Source of the DNA: Terfezia claveryi | Taxonomy: Eukaryota > Ascomycota > Pezizomycetes > Pezizales > Pezizaceae | Direction: 5' to 3' | Assembly (NCBI GenBank): GCA_015179025.1 | Contig: WHUX01000007.1 | Location: 310,001-374,000 of the forward strand | DNA: 64,000 bases | In this document: positions 12,285 through 22,471 of the stretch, one piece after another | Layout of the letters: each line of letters starts with the position of its first letter | How positions within the stretch are numbered: position 1 is the stretch's first letter | The notes under the pieces: generated by a model | The model's database searches: none | What the model was told of the DNA's origin: nothing | What the model saw: only the letters and a program-made list of their open reading frames with translations | Translations under genes and position numbers: made by a program

Positions 12285-12575
12285 ATGAGGATGAAGATAC
12301 TAGCATTGGACATCGCCGAATTGCAATTACACATTGTAGTGGCAGCTGCCTGGTTATGGCTTCATGAACATAAGCGAGATACAATTATCAAGGCGTTTAA
12401 GCAGACTGGTATTTCACTTTGTCCGACTGGTAATGATGACCATCAAATGCATGTACGAGGGCTACCTAATCTTGTGGTGGGGCCATGGGAAAAAGAGTTA
12501 GATTCTGATGAAGAGGTTGAATATGTGTTTTGGCTGAGGATGTGGTTGGTGGTTGAAACCGATGTATATCCTTAG
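12285..12575 (+). pseudogene. Transposase C-terminal fragment (pogo/Tc5 DDE-like)
   Basis: A 96-aa open frame inside the inverted-repeat element. The segment TIIKAFKQTGISLCPTGNDD followed by an acidic stretch (KELDSDEE) resembles the C-terminal part of fungal DDE_1 (pogo/Tc5-like) transposases, where a helix reading I..SFK..GIS..LDG.ED is common. The catalytic aspartates are not present in this fragment, so it cannot be active. The family call rests on one short motif and is tentative. Confidence 0.4.
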
Positions 12576-12583
12576 CGTTATAC

Positions 12584-12672
12584 TTTTTCCAGAAAATGGA
12601 CTCTTGGAGATCAGTTTGCGCGGTATACCTTTCCAAAAACAATGGACTCTTGGAGATCAGTTTGCACGGTAT
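12584..12672. repeat. Two-copy tandem repeat inside the transposon relic
   Basis: Two units of about 44 bp, 12584-12627 and 12628-12672, share AATGGACTCTTGGAGATCAG and TTTGC[GA]CGGTAT. Each begins with a stretch like the inner edge of the terminal arms (TTTTTCCA-A-AATGGA), so they may derive from it. Confidence 0.75.
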
Positions 12673-13445
12673 CATCTACCCTATTTTTGCGCTCGCATAC
12701 CTTGTGCACTTTTTCCAAAAAAATGGACCGTTGTAGCGTCACTTACTGCATAAGCTCGACCTATGTCTCTAAACTGACAAAGAGTCTTGCTCACCAGTGG
12801 ATGAGGTAGTGGATAGACATACTGCACTGAAAGTAACGAACTCATCCTAAAACCTATTAACCCAACTATCAATCTTGAGCATATCCCTTGTAAACAGTTA
12901 GCATATTTCGAAGTAAATATTTAATCACAAGGCCTTACCTTCTCTAGTTCGCTGGGCCTATTGAGTGTTGATTGGAACTTCTTCAGAACACTCCTCCCGA
13001 CCTCGGCCTGGGTTGGTACGGTGAAGTCGCGATATAAACCCCTCTCGGAACCAGCCGGAAAGGTTCTTATGACACGAGCTTATCAATATTTTCCTGTATA
13101 AATTCTGGCGGGGCCAGGGTTCAGTTGCTTATATCAAGAACTTAAATCGGTGGATTCTTATATCGCGATCTCACTGTACCCATCTCATCTTCCAAAGGTG
13201 TTGAAACAAAGAATAATTGGTGACACTGGCTGGCTCATTTGAAGACTAGAGTAAAGTCATTGTTTTGCCATATAGCGAATAGATCGAGTTTTTCTGATGC
13301 TAGAACTTCTCCCATATTTAATGATATTGATGACAGCACCCTGAACTGCTGTAGGTATGCTATTGTGTGGAAATGATGGAGCGGGCAGTGCTTGTCGACA
13401 AATTTAAGTTCTAAACGAACGATAATTTAAACGCGGTCCCAATGA

Positions 13446-14170
13446 GATTAACCAAACTTATCAAGGAATAAAGGCCATGTCAAGAGCAGCCTGTGAGAGG
13501 GGTAATTATAAGCAGGAGAAATGGATACACGGCCAATTGTTGGGCAGCTATATGGGATTGTATGACAGTGCTGGGATATCCCTGGATAGAAATCCATACA
13601 CCTGGAAGCACCGTTAAGTTTGAATATATATATCCTAGGTGTCGCAGGGCTACAGTAGTATCATCCCCCAGTTCATGCATACATGAATGGGAGTTGACTG
13701 CTGCCTCATGCTGCCTGATCAGGCACAGCTGGAGAAGGCATCGAATAGCTCTGGTTGGCAGCATCGATACAACAGGTTTAAGCAATTCTCTAGTCCGGCC
13801 ACGGTATTGCTGCACCGTACATAACCTTCTGTCGTTGAATGACATGAAAGGCTGAGCATATGCAGAGGGGAAGAAGTACAGTAGTCTGGTTGGCACGACT
13901 GATAATTGTGTGAAACCATTTGATGCCTCAGGGTCTGGACTGCAACTGTGATTCAGCGACAGAGCATGAATAATGCTGGTGTGAGATGCTGGTGTGAGTG
14001 TGTTCATAGCCTCAATAGTACTTATAGATGGAGCAAAGTAGGATGCCTATCAGTGAGATAAATGTCAAGATCCAGTGCCTGCAAGGTACTTATTACCTGC
14101 AAGGCAAAACGCATTCGAACCTGCAGAGGGTGGTCATGATCATTCACCTCCACCATCCATGCGCCACGAC
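13446..14170. repeat. Degenerate repeat unit, copy 1
   Basis: The first part (13446-13790) matches 14247-14620 in the same orientation: AACTTATCAAG, ATTATAAGCAGGAG, TATATGGGATTGTA, ATAGAAATCCATACAC, GAAGCACCGTT, GATCAGGCACAGCTGGA. The second part (13797-14170) matches 11219-11600. A unit of about 0.8 kb seems to have been copied several times and then diverged. Confidence 0.65.
13882..13899 (+). repeat. Short insertion terminus TAGTCTGGTTGGCACGAC
   Basis: One member of the dispersed TAGTCTGG family, inside the repeat island. Only one end is recognisable and no flanking direct repeat was seen. Confidence 0.6.
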
Positions 14171-14246
14171 CACGAGACAAGTCAAAGTTATGCTTGTATC
14201 CAAACGGGACGTAGACATGTACATACATATATACAGTTCACGCTCA

Positions 14247-14620
14247 CCAAACTTATCAAGCCGAGTAAAGGCATAAAGGCCACGTAAGAGCAGCAGCCTA
14301 TGAAATGGGGGTGGTAATACAGTGATTATAAGCAGGAGTGGCCCCACAGCCAATTTTTGGGCAGATATATGGGATTGTAGGACGGTGCCTGGATATCCTT
14401 GAATAGAAATCCATACACGCGGAAGCACCGTTGAGTTTGGACATGTACCCCTGGCCAGCCGGGTGTCGCAGGACTCCAGCCAGATCATCCCCGCTGCAGG
14501 GGTGGTGTACAAGTACATGTGTAGTGAGGGTTGACTCCTGTGTCGAGGGATCTGCTGCCGCTGGCCCAACGCATGCCACCCGATCAGGCACAGCTGGATA
14601 CGGTATCGACAAAACAGGTT
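14247..14620. repeat. Degenerate repeat unit, copy 2
   Basis: Direct-orientation partner of 13446-13790, matching in at least six ordered blocks. It ends about 300 bp upstream of the PKA start codon and may be part of that promoter region. Confidence 0.65.
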
Positions 14621-14922
14621 CAAGAAAAAGTTCCGGGCGGAGCCTGGCCTTCACTTTCTGAGATTCTCGTCTGACTGACCGCCCTAGGCGGCCCACTCCA
14701 CTGTCGTTCCTCTCCTCCACTCGTTCCTCTCCTCCACTCGTTCCCAATAGCCCACAAGCGCCTTATTCGCAAGGCTGGCCCTATTCTATGAACCGATACC
14801 ACACAACTGCACCTTACAGTTCCTTCTCTAAGTTTGGAGCCCTTTAACCACTTGAACCCACCCGATTCCCCCACAAGACTACATTACATTCTCAGACGCA
14901 GCCGGTGCCAACTACGGCAACC

Positions 14923-16695
14923 ATGAGCGCTTCCCAGGTCATCACCATAAGAGGCCCCGAGCAATACCGTACGGAGTCATATCACTGTAAGCCGATGGAG
15001 CTCACACCGCAAAAAGTTTCTCAAGCACAAACCCAGGCCATGAAGCCCGACTTGACCAAGCCGCCTCTCAATGAAAATGTACCCCCAGAACCCGTCAAGC
15101 CTGACGAAAAGGCATCCCCAGATTCTATTAAGCGTGACGAGAAAGCACCCCCAGACTCCGTCAAGCCCAACGAGGACGACCGGCGAGTGAAGTTGTTGAG
15201 CAGCTCTAATTTCGAATTTAAGACGACTCTTGGGTATGTGTAATTTATTTTTTTTCCCCTAACTTACCCTGACATAACTAATCACTCGCATATGGTATAG
15301 TACAGGAACATTTGCGAGGGTGTGGTTAGTGAAGCCGACCAAGGAAGTCCGAGGCAAGGTTAGTACATCACAGGTGTACGCCCTCAAAGTTTTACGAAAA
15401 GCAGATAGTATGAAACCTACGTCTAAACATACGAGGGCTGCAATTGACGACCTCACCTGCTTATAGTAATACGCCTAAAACAATGCGAACACACAAAGAG
15501 CGAGAGACGCATTCTGTATTGCTGCCGCAGGCACCCATTCATAGCCCAGCTTGTGTATTCATGGAGTGATTGGAACTCGCTATACCTTTTAGTACGTTCC
15601 AGAACCCAATTGACTGCTTTTTCATGCTATTTGCTAACAATATCGTTTAGATGGAGTATGCCCCAGGTCAGTCTGATCGCCTCAGGGTATGTGAGATGTC
15701 ATTATAACTCTAACGGATACCATAGGAGGCGAGCTATTTACCTACTTACGTCGACTTGTCCGATTTCCCGTCTCTACGACCCAATTTTATACGGCCGAAA
15801 TCACATCTGCATTCTGTTACCTGCACCGGAATGGGGTTGTGTATCGAGACCTCAAGCCTGAGAATGTGATGATCGATGCTCATGGTCATATTCGTCTCGT
15901 GGATTTTGGCTTCTCAAAGGAGATCGGTAGTTGTAGGTTTTCCTTACTGCGTAGTATATGCGTAATGAAGATTGACATTGGAGGCTCTACAGACGAAACC
16001 TATACACTATGTGGTAAGCTTCCCCCCAGCCTCACTTCTCCGAAGGTCCCCAACCATCTCTGCCATAGATATTAGCCTGCGATATGAGAAAAAACTGACG
16101 TTATTTATACAGGTACACCCGAGTATATTGCACCAGAGATCTTACTCTCCAAGGGCCATGGCAAAGCAGTGGACTGGTGGGCTCTAGGCGTATTCATCTT
16201 CGAGCTCTCTTGCGGCTATCCCCCATTCTACGATGCTAATACCAACAAGATGTATGAAAAGTAAGAATAGAACCATTCCTTAGCCTTTGGTGGCTTAGTT
16301 TTAACATCTTATCTCAGGATCCTCAAGGTGGATATCCATTTTCCATCATCGCTGGATCTTCCCGAGCCATACAAGGACATTGTGCGGAAATTGTGCACAA
16401 GGGATTTGACTGCTCGGCTGGGGAATTTGCGAGGGGGTGGGAATGACGTAAAGAAACATCCATTCTTCAGCGATATCGATTGGGACGAGCTTGAGAAAAA
16501 GACACACCCAGTATGTACTAGTCACTGCTGTTCCTGGTTAGTTACTGACCGAATCAGGGACCACTTGTGCCCGATTTGGAAAATTTGGAGGATGCAAGTT
16601 ACTTCGAGCCCTACGCTCCGCCAGAAGAGCGTGATTCCGGCGATTACACTCTCGCCATGTACGACAGGTATGAGAATTATTTTAGGGATTTCTGA
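14923..16695 (+). CDS. cAMP-dependent protein kinase catalytic subunit
   Basis: Nine exons keep frame throughout and give 419 aa: 14923-15233, 15301-15407, 15467-15591, 15651-15666, 15726-15926, 15993-16013, 16113-16260, 16318-16510, 16558-16695. Exons four (16 nt) and six (21 nt) are micro-exons. A charged N-terminal extension (1-90) carries repeats of the type KPDEKA.PDS. The kinase domain follows: glycine loop [10 protein letters not shown], catalytic lysine in [17 protein letters not shown], catalytic loop [14 protein letters not shown], activation loop [15 protein letters not shown] and DWWALG. The C-terminal AGC tail ends ENYFRDF, matching the FxxF motif of PKA. This is the effector kinase of the cAMP nutrient pathway, held by a regulatory subunit. 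It may be the second fungal isoform (PkaB/Tpk-like) rather than the main one. The start is the first in-frame ATG after the proximal promoter. Confidence 0.88.
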
Positions 16696-17141
16696 GGTTC
16701 TCGATCCCAGGTGAGGCGAGGGTTGAATTTTTTTGTTCGCGGCGTTTCTGGCGGTAGCTATTTCGGTGGGCGTTTGCAGGCGATTTTTCTAGCTTAGGTG
16801 CTTATCCTCATTACAAATCGCACGAGCATAGCACATTTAAGAGCTTGAAATATAATAATTGCGGAGTCTTCAAGAAAATGTGCTTTGCGTTCTACTTCAT
16901 CCACAATAACTTGGGTTGTATCATGTTTGTACAGAACTAAGCGGCAAGTCCGGCTACAATCGGAGTATAGGGTAAAGCTTGAGAGCTGCATGCCAGACAT
17001 TGATGCCGTGACTAAGGACTCCAAAATGCCCACATTGCATTCTCCAGTGCGGGAAATCTCCTATATTATTAATCACCAGCTGTCCGTCGACATATCATTA
17101 GTTACACTCGTGACTTTTATATATATAGTGCTTGAAGCAAC
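16696..17141. other. Short intergenic region
   Basis: Nothing beyond the PKA 3' end and the acyl-CoA synthetase promoter can be identified. There is a run of TATATATATA at 17119-17128. Confidence 0.4.
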
Positions 17142-19615
17142 ATGGTGTTGCCTCTCCGTACTGTACGCCTGCAGGCAGTTGTACGACTACCCCGGGCTCG
17201 ATGCACCTTTAAACGGTCCCTCCTCACACTTTCCTACTATAAAGGACCATTGGAGGTATGGCCTGCTCATGAGATGAAGCCTTGAGCCGTATGCAATTGT
17301 CCATATCTTACTTGTTGAGTGTACTATATAGCCTCCGTTGCTGGAAGAGACGGTAAGTTCGCATTTAGCAGGAATTGCTTCACAGCATGGGGATTCAAAT
17401 GCGTAAGACTCCTTGTATAAAATTACTAGCTATGCCCAGTTCTAACGAATTTTGAGAATATAGAGTTATAGCTCGGCATCAACGTAAACGCTTGACATAT
17501 GACCAACTCCATGAACAGAGTAGTACGCTTGCCTGTGGCTTGTTGAAAGCTGGAGTAAAGAAAGGGGACCGAGTAGCCGTGTCTTTGGGGAACAATATTG
17601 AATTTGCGACCCTGCATTATGCGTTATTTAAGATTGGGGCGATTTTGGTACGAGAGTTTGGGGCCCCCAAATATTCCGAGCTTACTCTGTTCGCGGGGGC
17701 AGGTACCTCTGAATCCTTCGTTCAACGTCACCCAGGTAGCAGCTGCTCTGAATCACCTAGGCTCAACCCACCTAATCATCTCCCTCGAAGCGAACCTCTC
17801 TCGGAAACCACCAAGATCCACAATACCCATCTTGCAGACCATTGTTCCTTCGTTGGGCAGCTCGCGAGGGGTGGAATCTGAGCTTGTGCCTACCCTGCAA
17901 TCAATCATTACAGTGGATAATACGTCTGGGAGAATCAATGCATCGGCATATAAAGCCTTCACTAAGTTCGAGGACGTATTTCAAGATGGGGTGAATAATA
18001 GGACGGATTTATCTAACATAAGGTTGGTTCCGGATGAAATTGTTAATATACAGTTCACTAGTGGGTATGTGGGCTCTAGAGCTAATGATTGTGATTGTGG
18101 TTGATGGTTTTTCATTTGAAGGACGACGTCGACGCCAAAGGCGGCTTGTTTGACTCATAAGTCGATATTGAATAATGGGAAGAGTATTGGGGATAGGATG
18201 TTGTTGACGCAAAAGGATGTAGTGTGTTGTCCGCCGCCGTTGTTTCAGTGAGTTTTCATATGACCCAGAATCTGGTATCTTGAAAGTTAATAAATATGTC
18301 CATGTAGTTGTTTCGGGAGTGTCCTAGGGTATATGGCATGTGCCACACATGGTGCGTGTGTGAGGAGATATTCTTGGAAACCGGTGATTGAATAAGAAGA
18401 GGAAAATTGATTACAAGTTTTATTTGCAGGTTCCGCCATCGTCTTCCCCTCCGAAGCCTTCGACCCACTCGCCACTCTCCGGACTGTCCAAGAGGAGAGA
18501 TGCACAGCCCTCTACGGCGTCCCAACAATGTTCTCCGCCGAGCTCGAATTGCTCCAGAACGGAGCCGTCCCATATGAAGGGTTCCAGCATCTCCGTACGG
18601 GAATTGCTGCTGGGTCCAGTGTACCAGTGGAGCTGATGAAGAAGTTGCATAAGACATTGAATCTTACTGAACTGAGTATGAATACATATTATTTCTTTGT
18701 GAGCAGTTTGTGGTGGATGGATGCTGATGCGTTGGGTGGGGATAGCCATCTGCTACGGCATGACAGAGACATCCCCTGTCTCCGCACAAACAACAACAGA
18801 TGATCCCTTAATCAAGCGGTTGGATACTGTAGGGAAGTTACTTCCTCATGTCGAGTACGCTTCATGGAGCCTTATCTCCCTCTTACACGGCTCTGCTAAC
18901 ATAGCCATGCTCCCACTAGAGCTAAAATCGTTTCTCCGACGGACAAAACTACCATTCTCCCCATCGGACAAAAAGGAGAACTTGCAATCTCAGGATACCT
19001 AGTACAGAAAGGATACTGGAATGACCCCGCTAGAAGTGCGGAAGTCATGATTGAAGACGAGCGCGGGAAAGTTTGGATGCATGTATGTACCCCTGACATG
19101 ATACTTGAGGGTAATTTTGCTAAACTACAATACAACTAACACATTTACCACAGACCGGCGACGAAGCGGAAATGGATGCAGAGGGATACATCAAAGTCTT
19201 CCCAACCTTCCAAGCCTCATTATAGAATTTACTGATCTTATTCCTTTTTCCTAAGATTACCGGCCGTCTCAAAGACCTAATAATCCGGGGTGGCGAAAAC
19301 ATCCACCCGCTCGAAATCGAAAACACTCTTTTTGCGCACCCACTCATCGCCGAAGCCTCTGTCGTCGGCCTCAAAGACCCACATTATGGTGAAGTGGTAG
19401 CCGCATTTATTATCCCCAACTCCTCCACAACTACTCCGCGGATTACACCCGTGGAGGTAAGACAGTGGATCATGGAGAAGCTAAGTGGCCATTTAGTGCC
19501 AAAGTATGTTTTCTTTGTGGAGAGATACCCTAAGACTGCTAGCGGCAAGATTATGAAGTATGTGTTGAGGGAGGAGGGGGAGAAGTTGGTAAAGGAGGGT
19601 ATGGGGATGGAGTGA
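17142..19615 (+). CDS. Acyl-CoA synthetase, ACSF2-like, probably mitochondrial
   Basis: Eleven exons in consistent phase give 611 aa: 17142-17255, 17332-17402, 17464-17647, 17703-18064, 18122-18247, 18308-18351, 18430-18675, 18746-18854, 18905-19082, 19154-19195, 19256-19615. The first about 30 residues are basic and lack acidic residues (RTVRLQAVVRLPRAR), like a mitochondrial presequence. The AMP-forming adenylation domain shows the phosphate loop FTSGTTSTPKAA, the adenine motif ICYGMTETSPVSA, the hinge region TGDEAEMDAEGYIKITGRLK, DLIIRGGENIHPLEIE, and the C-terminal catalytic lysine in TASGKIMKYVLREE. It should activate a fatty or other carboxylic acid to its CoA thioester using ATP. The medium-chain ACSF2-type subgroup is inferred from overall pattern. 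The phosphate loop has Ser where most members have Gly. The donor of the tenth intron (GTCTTC) is weak. Confidence 0.85.
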
Positions 19616-19958
19616 GGAAGAGATTACGATGAGAGGTTCCCTTAATTATTGTAGTGTAATGTAACCTTAATTATTGCAGTGTAATGTCAGTGGAATGTAA
19701 TCAGATCTGATATTTGACATCGGGTCATAATATATAATTACTACCTACATTCATAACCAAAGGGATAAATTCACATTGTACCACACAGTCACATACACAC
19801 TCACCCACCCACCCACTCACTCACTTATTACAAGCCAAGTTTAACGGACAAAAAAACCACAACCTCCATGCAACCCCACTTTAGTTATGCATACACTTCC
19901 CCCTATCAAAATCTCTCTCAAGATCTCAAAAGCGTGGTATCAAGTCGAATTTTCCAAT
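19616..19958. other. Intergenic region between convergent genes
   Basis: Holds the 3' ends of the acyl-CoA synthetase (+) and the dynein chain (-). A degenerate (CACT/CACC)n run lies near 19797-19825. No gene seen. Confidence 0.4.
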
Positions 19959-21927
19959 CTAAGACGACGTCTTCTTCGCCCCCGCAACCTCTCTCCTCAT
20001 CAACGACGTAAAAAACGCAGATAATGCCTCTGTAGTCTGCGGCTGCGCATCTGCCGGCGAGCCCTGCGGTAGGGGATAATCCCCGCTTGCCCCTGCAGCT
20101 CTCGATGCCTCTCGTGCCTATTATCCAAAAGCCAATGTCAGTACCTGTATCCATGCATTGCAGAATGTATGATCGCCCAACTAACCTTAATATTCTTCAC
20201 CATATCATCCGCATCCATTTGAATCCCGCCCACATTAAACTGCACAGGCCCACATGATCCCTCACCCCCCTTCCTGCAACGTCCTACTCGTACTCCTCCC
20301 ATGGCCCCCTGCGCTCTATCCCCATCCACAGGAGCTACCACACCCCTATCTCCCTCCCACCATCCTCCCTCCTTGCCTCAAGCAGCTCCATCTGCGCCGC
20401 CAAAAACTCCTGTGTATCCACTGGCTCGACCTCAATCCCCCTCGGCCTCAGCGCCGCAGCCAGCGAGTCTCCCTCACGCATAGAATCCTTAATGACGTCC
20501 TCGTAGATCTCCACCGCCCCGCCGTCGACGTCGTCTTGGATGTTTTGGAACCCTGAGATGTCGAAGGACCAGCCATTGCAGATGCCTTCTACATCGAAGG
20601 CTTCCCCTAACACGCGGATCTTACCCCAAGAATCCCATCCGGGACCCGGGATGAGGATTTTGTCGCGGTCGATGATGTTGTGTTTTATTGGGTGACTCTG
20701 TGTGGGGGGTTAGTCTTTTGGTGTGGGGCTGAGAGGGGCGGCCTACACGTGGTTGTGAAGGAATAGAAAGTAACGAAAATAAGAGCGGACTCAATGACGA
20801 CTGAACCGATGGAATAGTGTATATCAACGTGCCGCCATCTGTAATCCTCATCCAAACAACTTAGCAAGCTGAACCTGATCTTGAGGTATATATCCCACAT
20901 ACGTTTTAATAAGACAGTTCGCAAAAATTGTAGGACGAAATCAAATTGCCCATCCTTCCAACCCCGCTCCCGCTCGAGAACCTCAATTTTGTCCGCCTGT
21001 TGTTCCAGAGTCAGCTTTCCTTCCTGAATTCCTAGGCGAGGTCCCGACCCACATTCTGACATATCACACAGAGCGGTAGCCCAATAGGCTCATCGAACTC
21101 TCCTCTTCCCAGTGGTAGTGTAACCTCCGATCCTCCACCCCCAGCATCAACATACGTACTCCGTCGTGATTGCCCTGCCCATCCAACCCGTCAGCATTTC
21201 AACCCTTCCCCAGGGGATCTCCCTTCCCCAGCTTTGAACGGGTCCCATACAAGTTTGCGTAACATCATCCAGCGCCCTCCTAGCATCATCATCCAAGCTC
21301 CTAAACAGGGCACCCAGCAGCCTAACCCACGTCCTCAACTGCCTCATCCAATCCCACGGTTTTCTCCAATCTAATAATATCACAATAAGCGTATCCGGTA
21401 TCATAGCTGCTGTGAATAAGGATTTGAGTATCGGCATGAATGCAGGCTCGGGCTTCGAGACGAGATATAGGCCTAGGCGGGCAACGACATCTATTCCGCA
21501 AGACAATACAATGGTAAGTAACCAACTCTCCGGAAGGATCGACGCGGGTAAGTAGTAACCTTCTTGGTCCGTATCTAGTACGTCCAAATACGTATATCCC
21601 AGCGCAAACGCATTCGCTATCGGCGGTTTTTTCTCCCCTTTCTTTCTCCCTAGATTTAGCGACTCCACGAATTCCTTCTGGCATTCTCCAGTTCCACCTA
21701 TTTTAGGTAGGATTGTCAGCCTTCTGGGAGCATAGAGATATGTTCAAGCTCCTGCCCGGGCAAGACAAGGCGGTATGGGTACCTAGAACGACCATTGACT
21801 TCTGTGGGAGCCGTTTGGACGAAGCCACCGACGATAGCATTGACGACCACATATCTGCATTCTCAGATTTGTCCGAACCAACCGACATGGCCGAGCTAGG
21901 ACGGTCGTAGAGATCTATCCCAGCCAT
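19959..21927 (-). CDS. Cytoplasmic dynein 1 light intermediate chain
   Basis: Nine exons in consistent phase give about 477 aa: 21927-21783, 21697-21560, 21490-21251, 21174-21053, 20996-20903, 20838-20747, 20697-20342, 20273-20186, 20117-19959. The Ras-like core reads MWSSMLSSVASSKRLPQKSM, VLGGTGECQKEFVESL, ALGYTYLDVLD, ARLGLYLVSKP, VILLDWRKPWDWMRQLR, PLGRGEFDEPIGLPLCVICQ and DKIEVLERERGWKDGQFDFV. As in other fungal members the first loop lacks the canonical GK[ST]. The segment PVQFNVGGIQMDADDMVK is conserved near the C-terminus. The last exon holds TEALSAFFTSLMRREV, which matches the adaptor-binding helix (LxxFFxSLL type) that links dynein to cargo adaptors. It anchors on the dynein heavy chain for retrograde transport of nuclei and endosomes. 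The 20274-20341 intron is the least certain. The gene is divergent from Ist3. Confidence 0.87.
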
Positions 21928-22471
21928 GATTAGGCTTCAACGAAATCGTTCTGCTGATTATGTGCGAGAAAGTAAAACGGGTATATCTCCTGTAGAGTAC
22001 AGTAGCCAGGATGTTGGGAAGTTGTTGAGGAGGGGTATATCGAGGGGTCTCTCTGCCTTTCTCAAAAAGTGATCCAAGGGGCAGGAGCAGCAAAAGGCTG
22101 AACTGGACGAGAAGAAACAAGCCAGGCCAGGGGTGTGTTCGGAGGGAGAAGCTGTATCTGATTAATGTATGTATGTATGTATGTATGTATGTATGTATGT
22201 ATGTATGTATGTATGTATGTATGTATGTATGTATAACTGTATGTATGTTAATGACCACCGCAATGTGCTCAGAAATACGCTTCTTGCGAATCACGGAGAA
22301 CTAACAGTACCGTGCTCCGACCTCGCAATCGGAGTACCACGGTAATCTCGATCAGACCCTCTATGAGGAACTGGAGTAACCTGAGCTCGTCCAATTGCAG
22401 ACACAACACGGAAGAGAAATAAAGTACAAGTACTGGGTACATAAAGGCCTCACGATACCCCCTACCGCTCC
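21928..22471. promoter_or_regulatory. Shared upstream region of dynein chain and IST3
   Basis: The 544 bp between two divergent start codons must hold both promoters and 5' untranslated regions. Its middle is a (GTAT)n microsatellite. No TATA box is obvious. Confidence 0.5.
22165..22234. repeat. (GTAT)n microsatellite
   Basis: About 17 uninterrupted copies of a 4-bp unit, followed by a shorter run after an interruption. It lies between the divergent start codons of the dynein chain and IST3. Confidence 0.95.

Larger units (their letters stand above)
12023..12886. mobile_element. DNA transposon relic with long terminal inverted repeats
   Basis: The left arm (about 12023-12257) and right arm (about 12681-12886) are inverted copies of each other. 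They begin GGATATGCTCAAGATTGATA and end with its reverse complement, and share inner blocks such as GACATAGGTCGAGCTTATGC. The left arm has about 20 extra bases. The middle carries a fragment of a possible transposase and a tandem duplication. I see no clear target-site duplication at these ends, so the true boundaries may differ slightly. This is a non-autonomous or decayed element, probably of the cut-and-paste type. Confidence 0.75.
10703..14922. other. Repeat island between divergent ROM2 and PKA genes
   Basis: About 4.2 kb with no intact host gene. It contains degenerate direct repeats (11219-11600, 13446-14170, 14247-14620), a terminal-inverted-repeat element (12023-12886) and a short TAGTCTGG copy (13882). 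The stretches flanking the two genes must hold their promoters. Confidence 0.6.

Noticed and set aside
21125..21155. A 31-nt intron or frameshift in the dynein light intermediate chain
   Set aside because: A 76-nt intron (21175-21250) with a CTGAC branch site keeps phase and gives TWQSRRSTYVDAGGGG before the conserved PLGRGEFDEP, so no anomaly remains.
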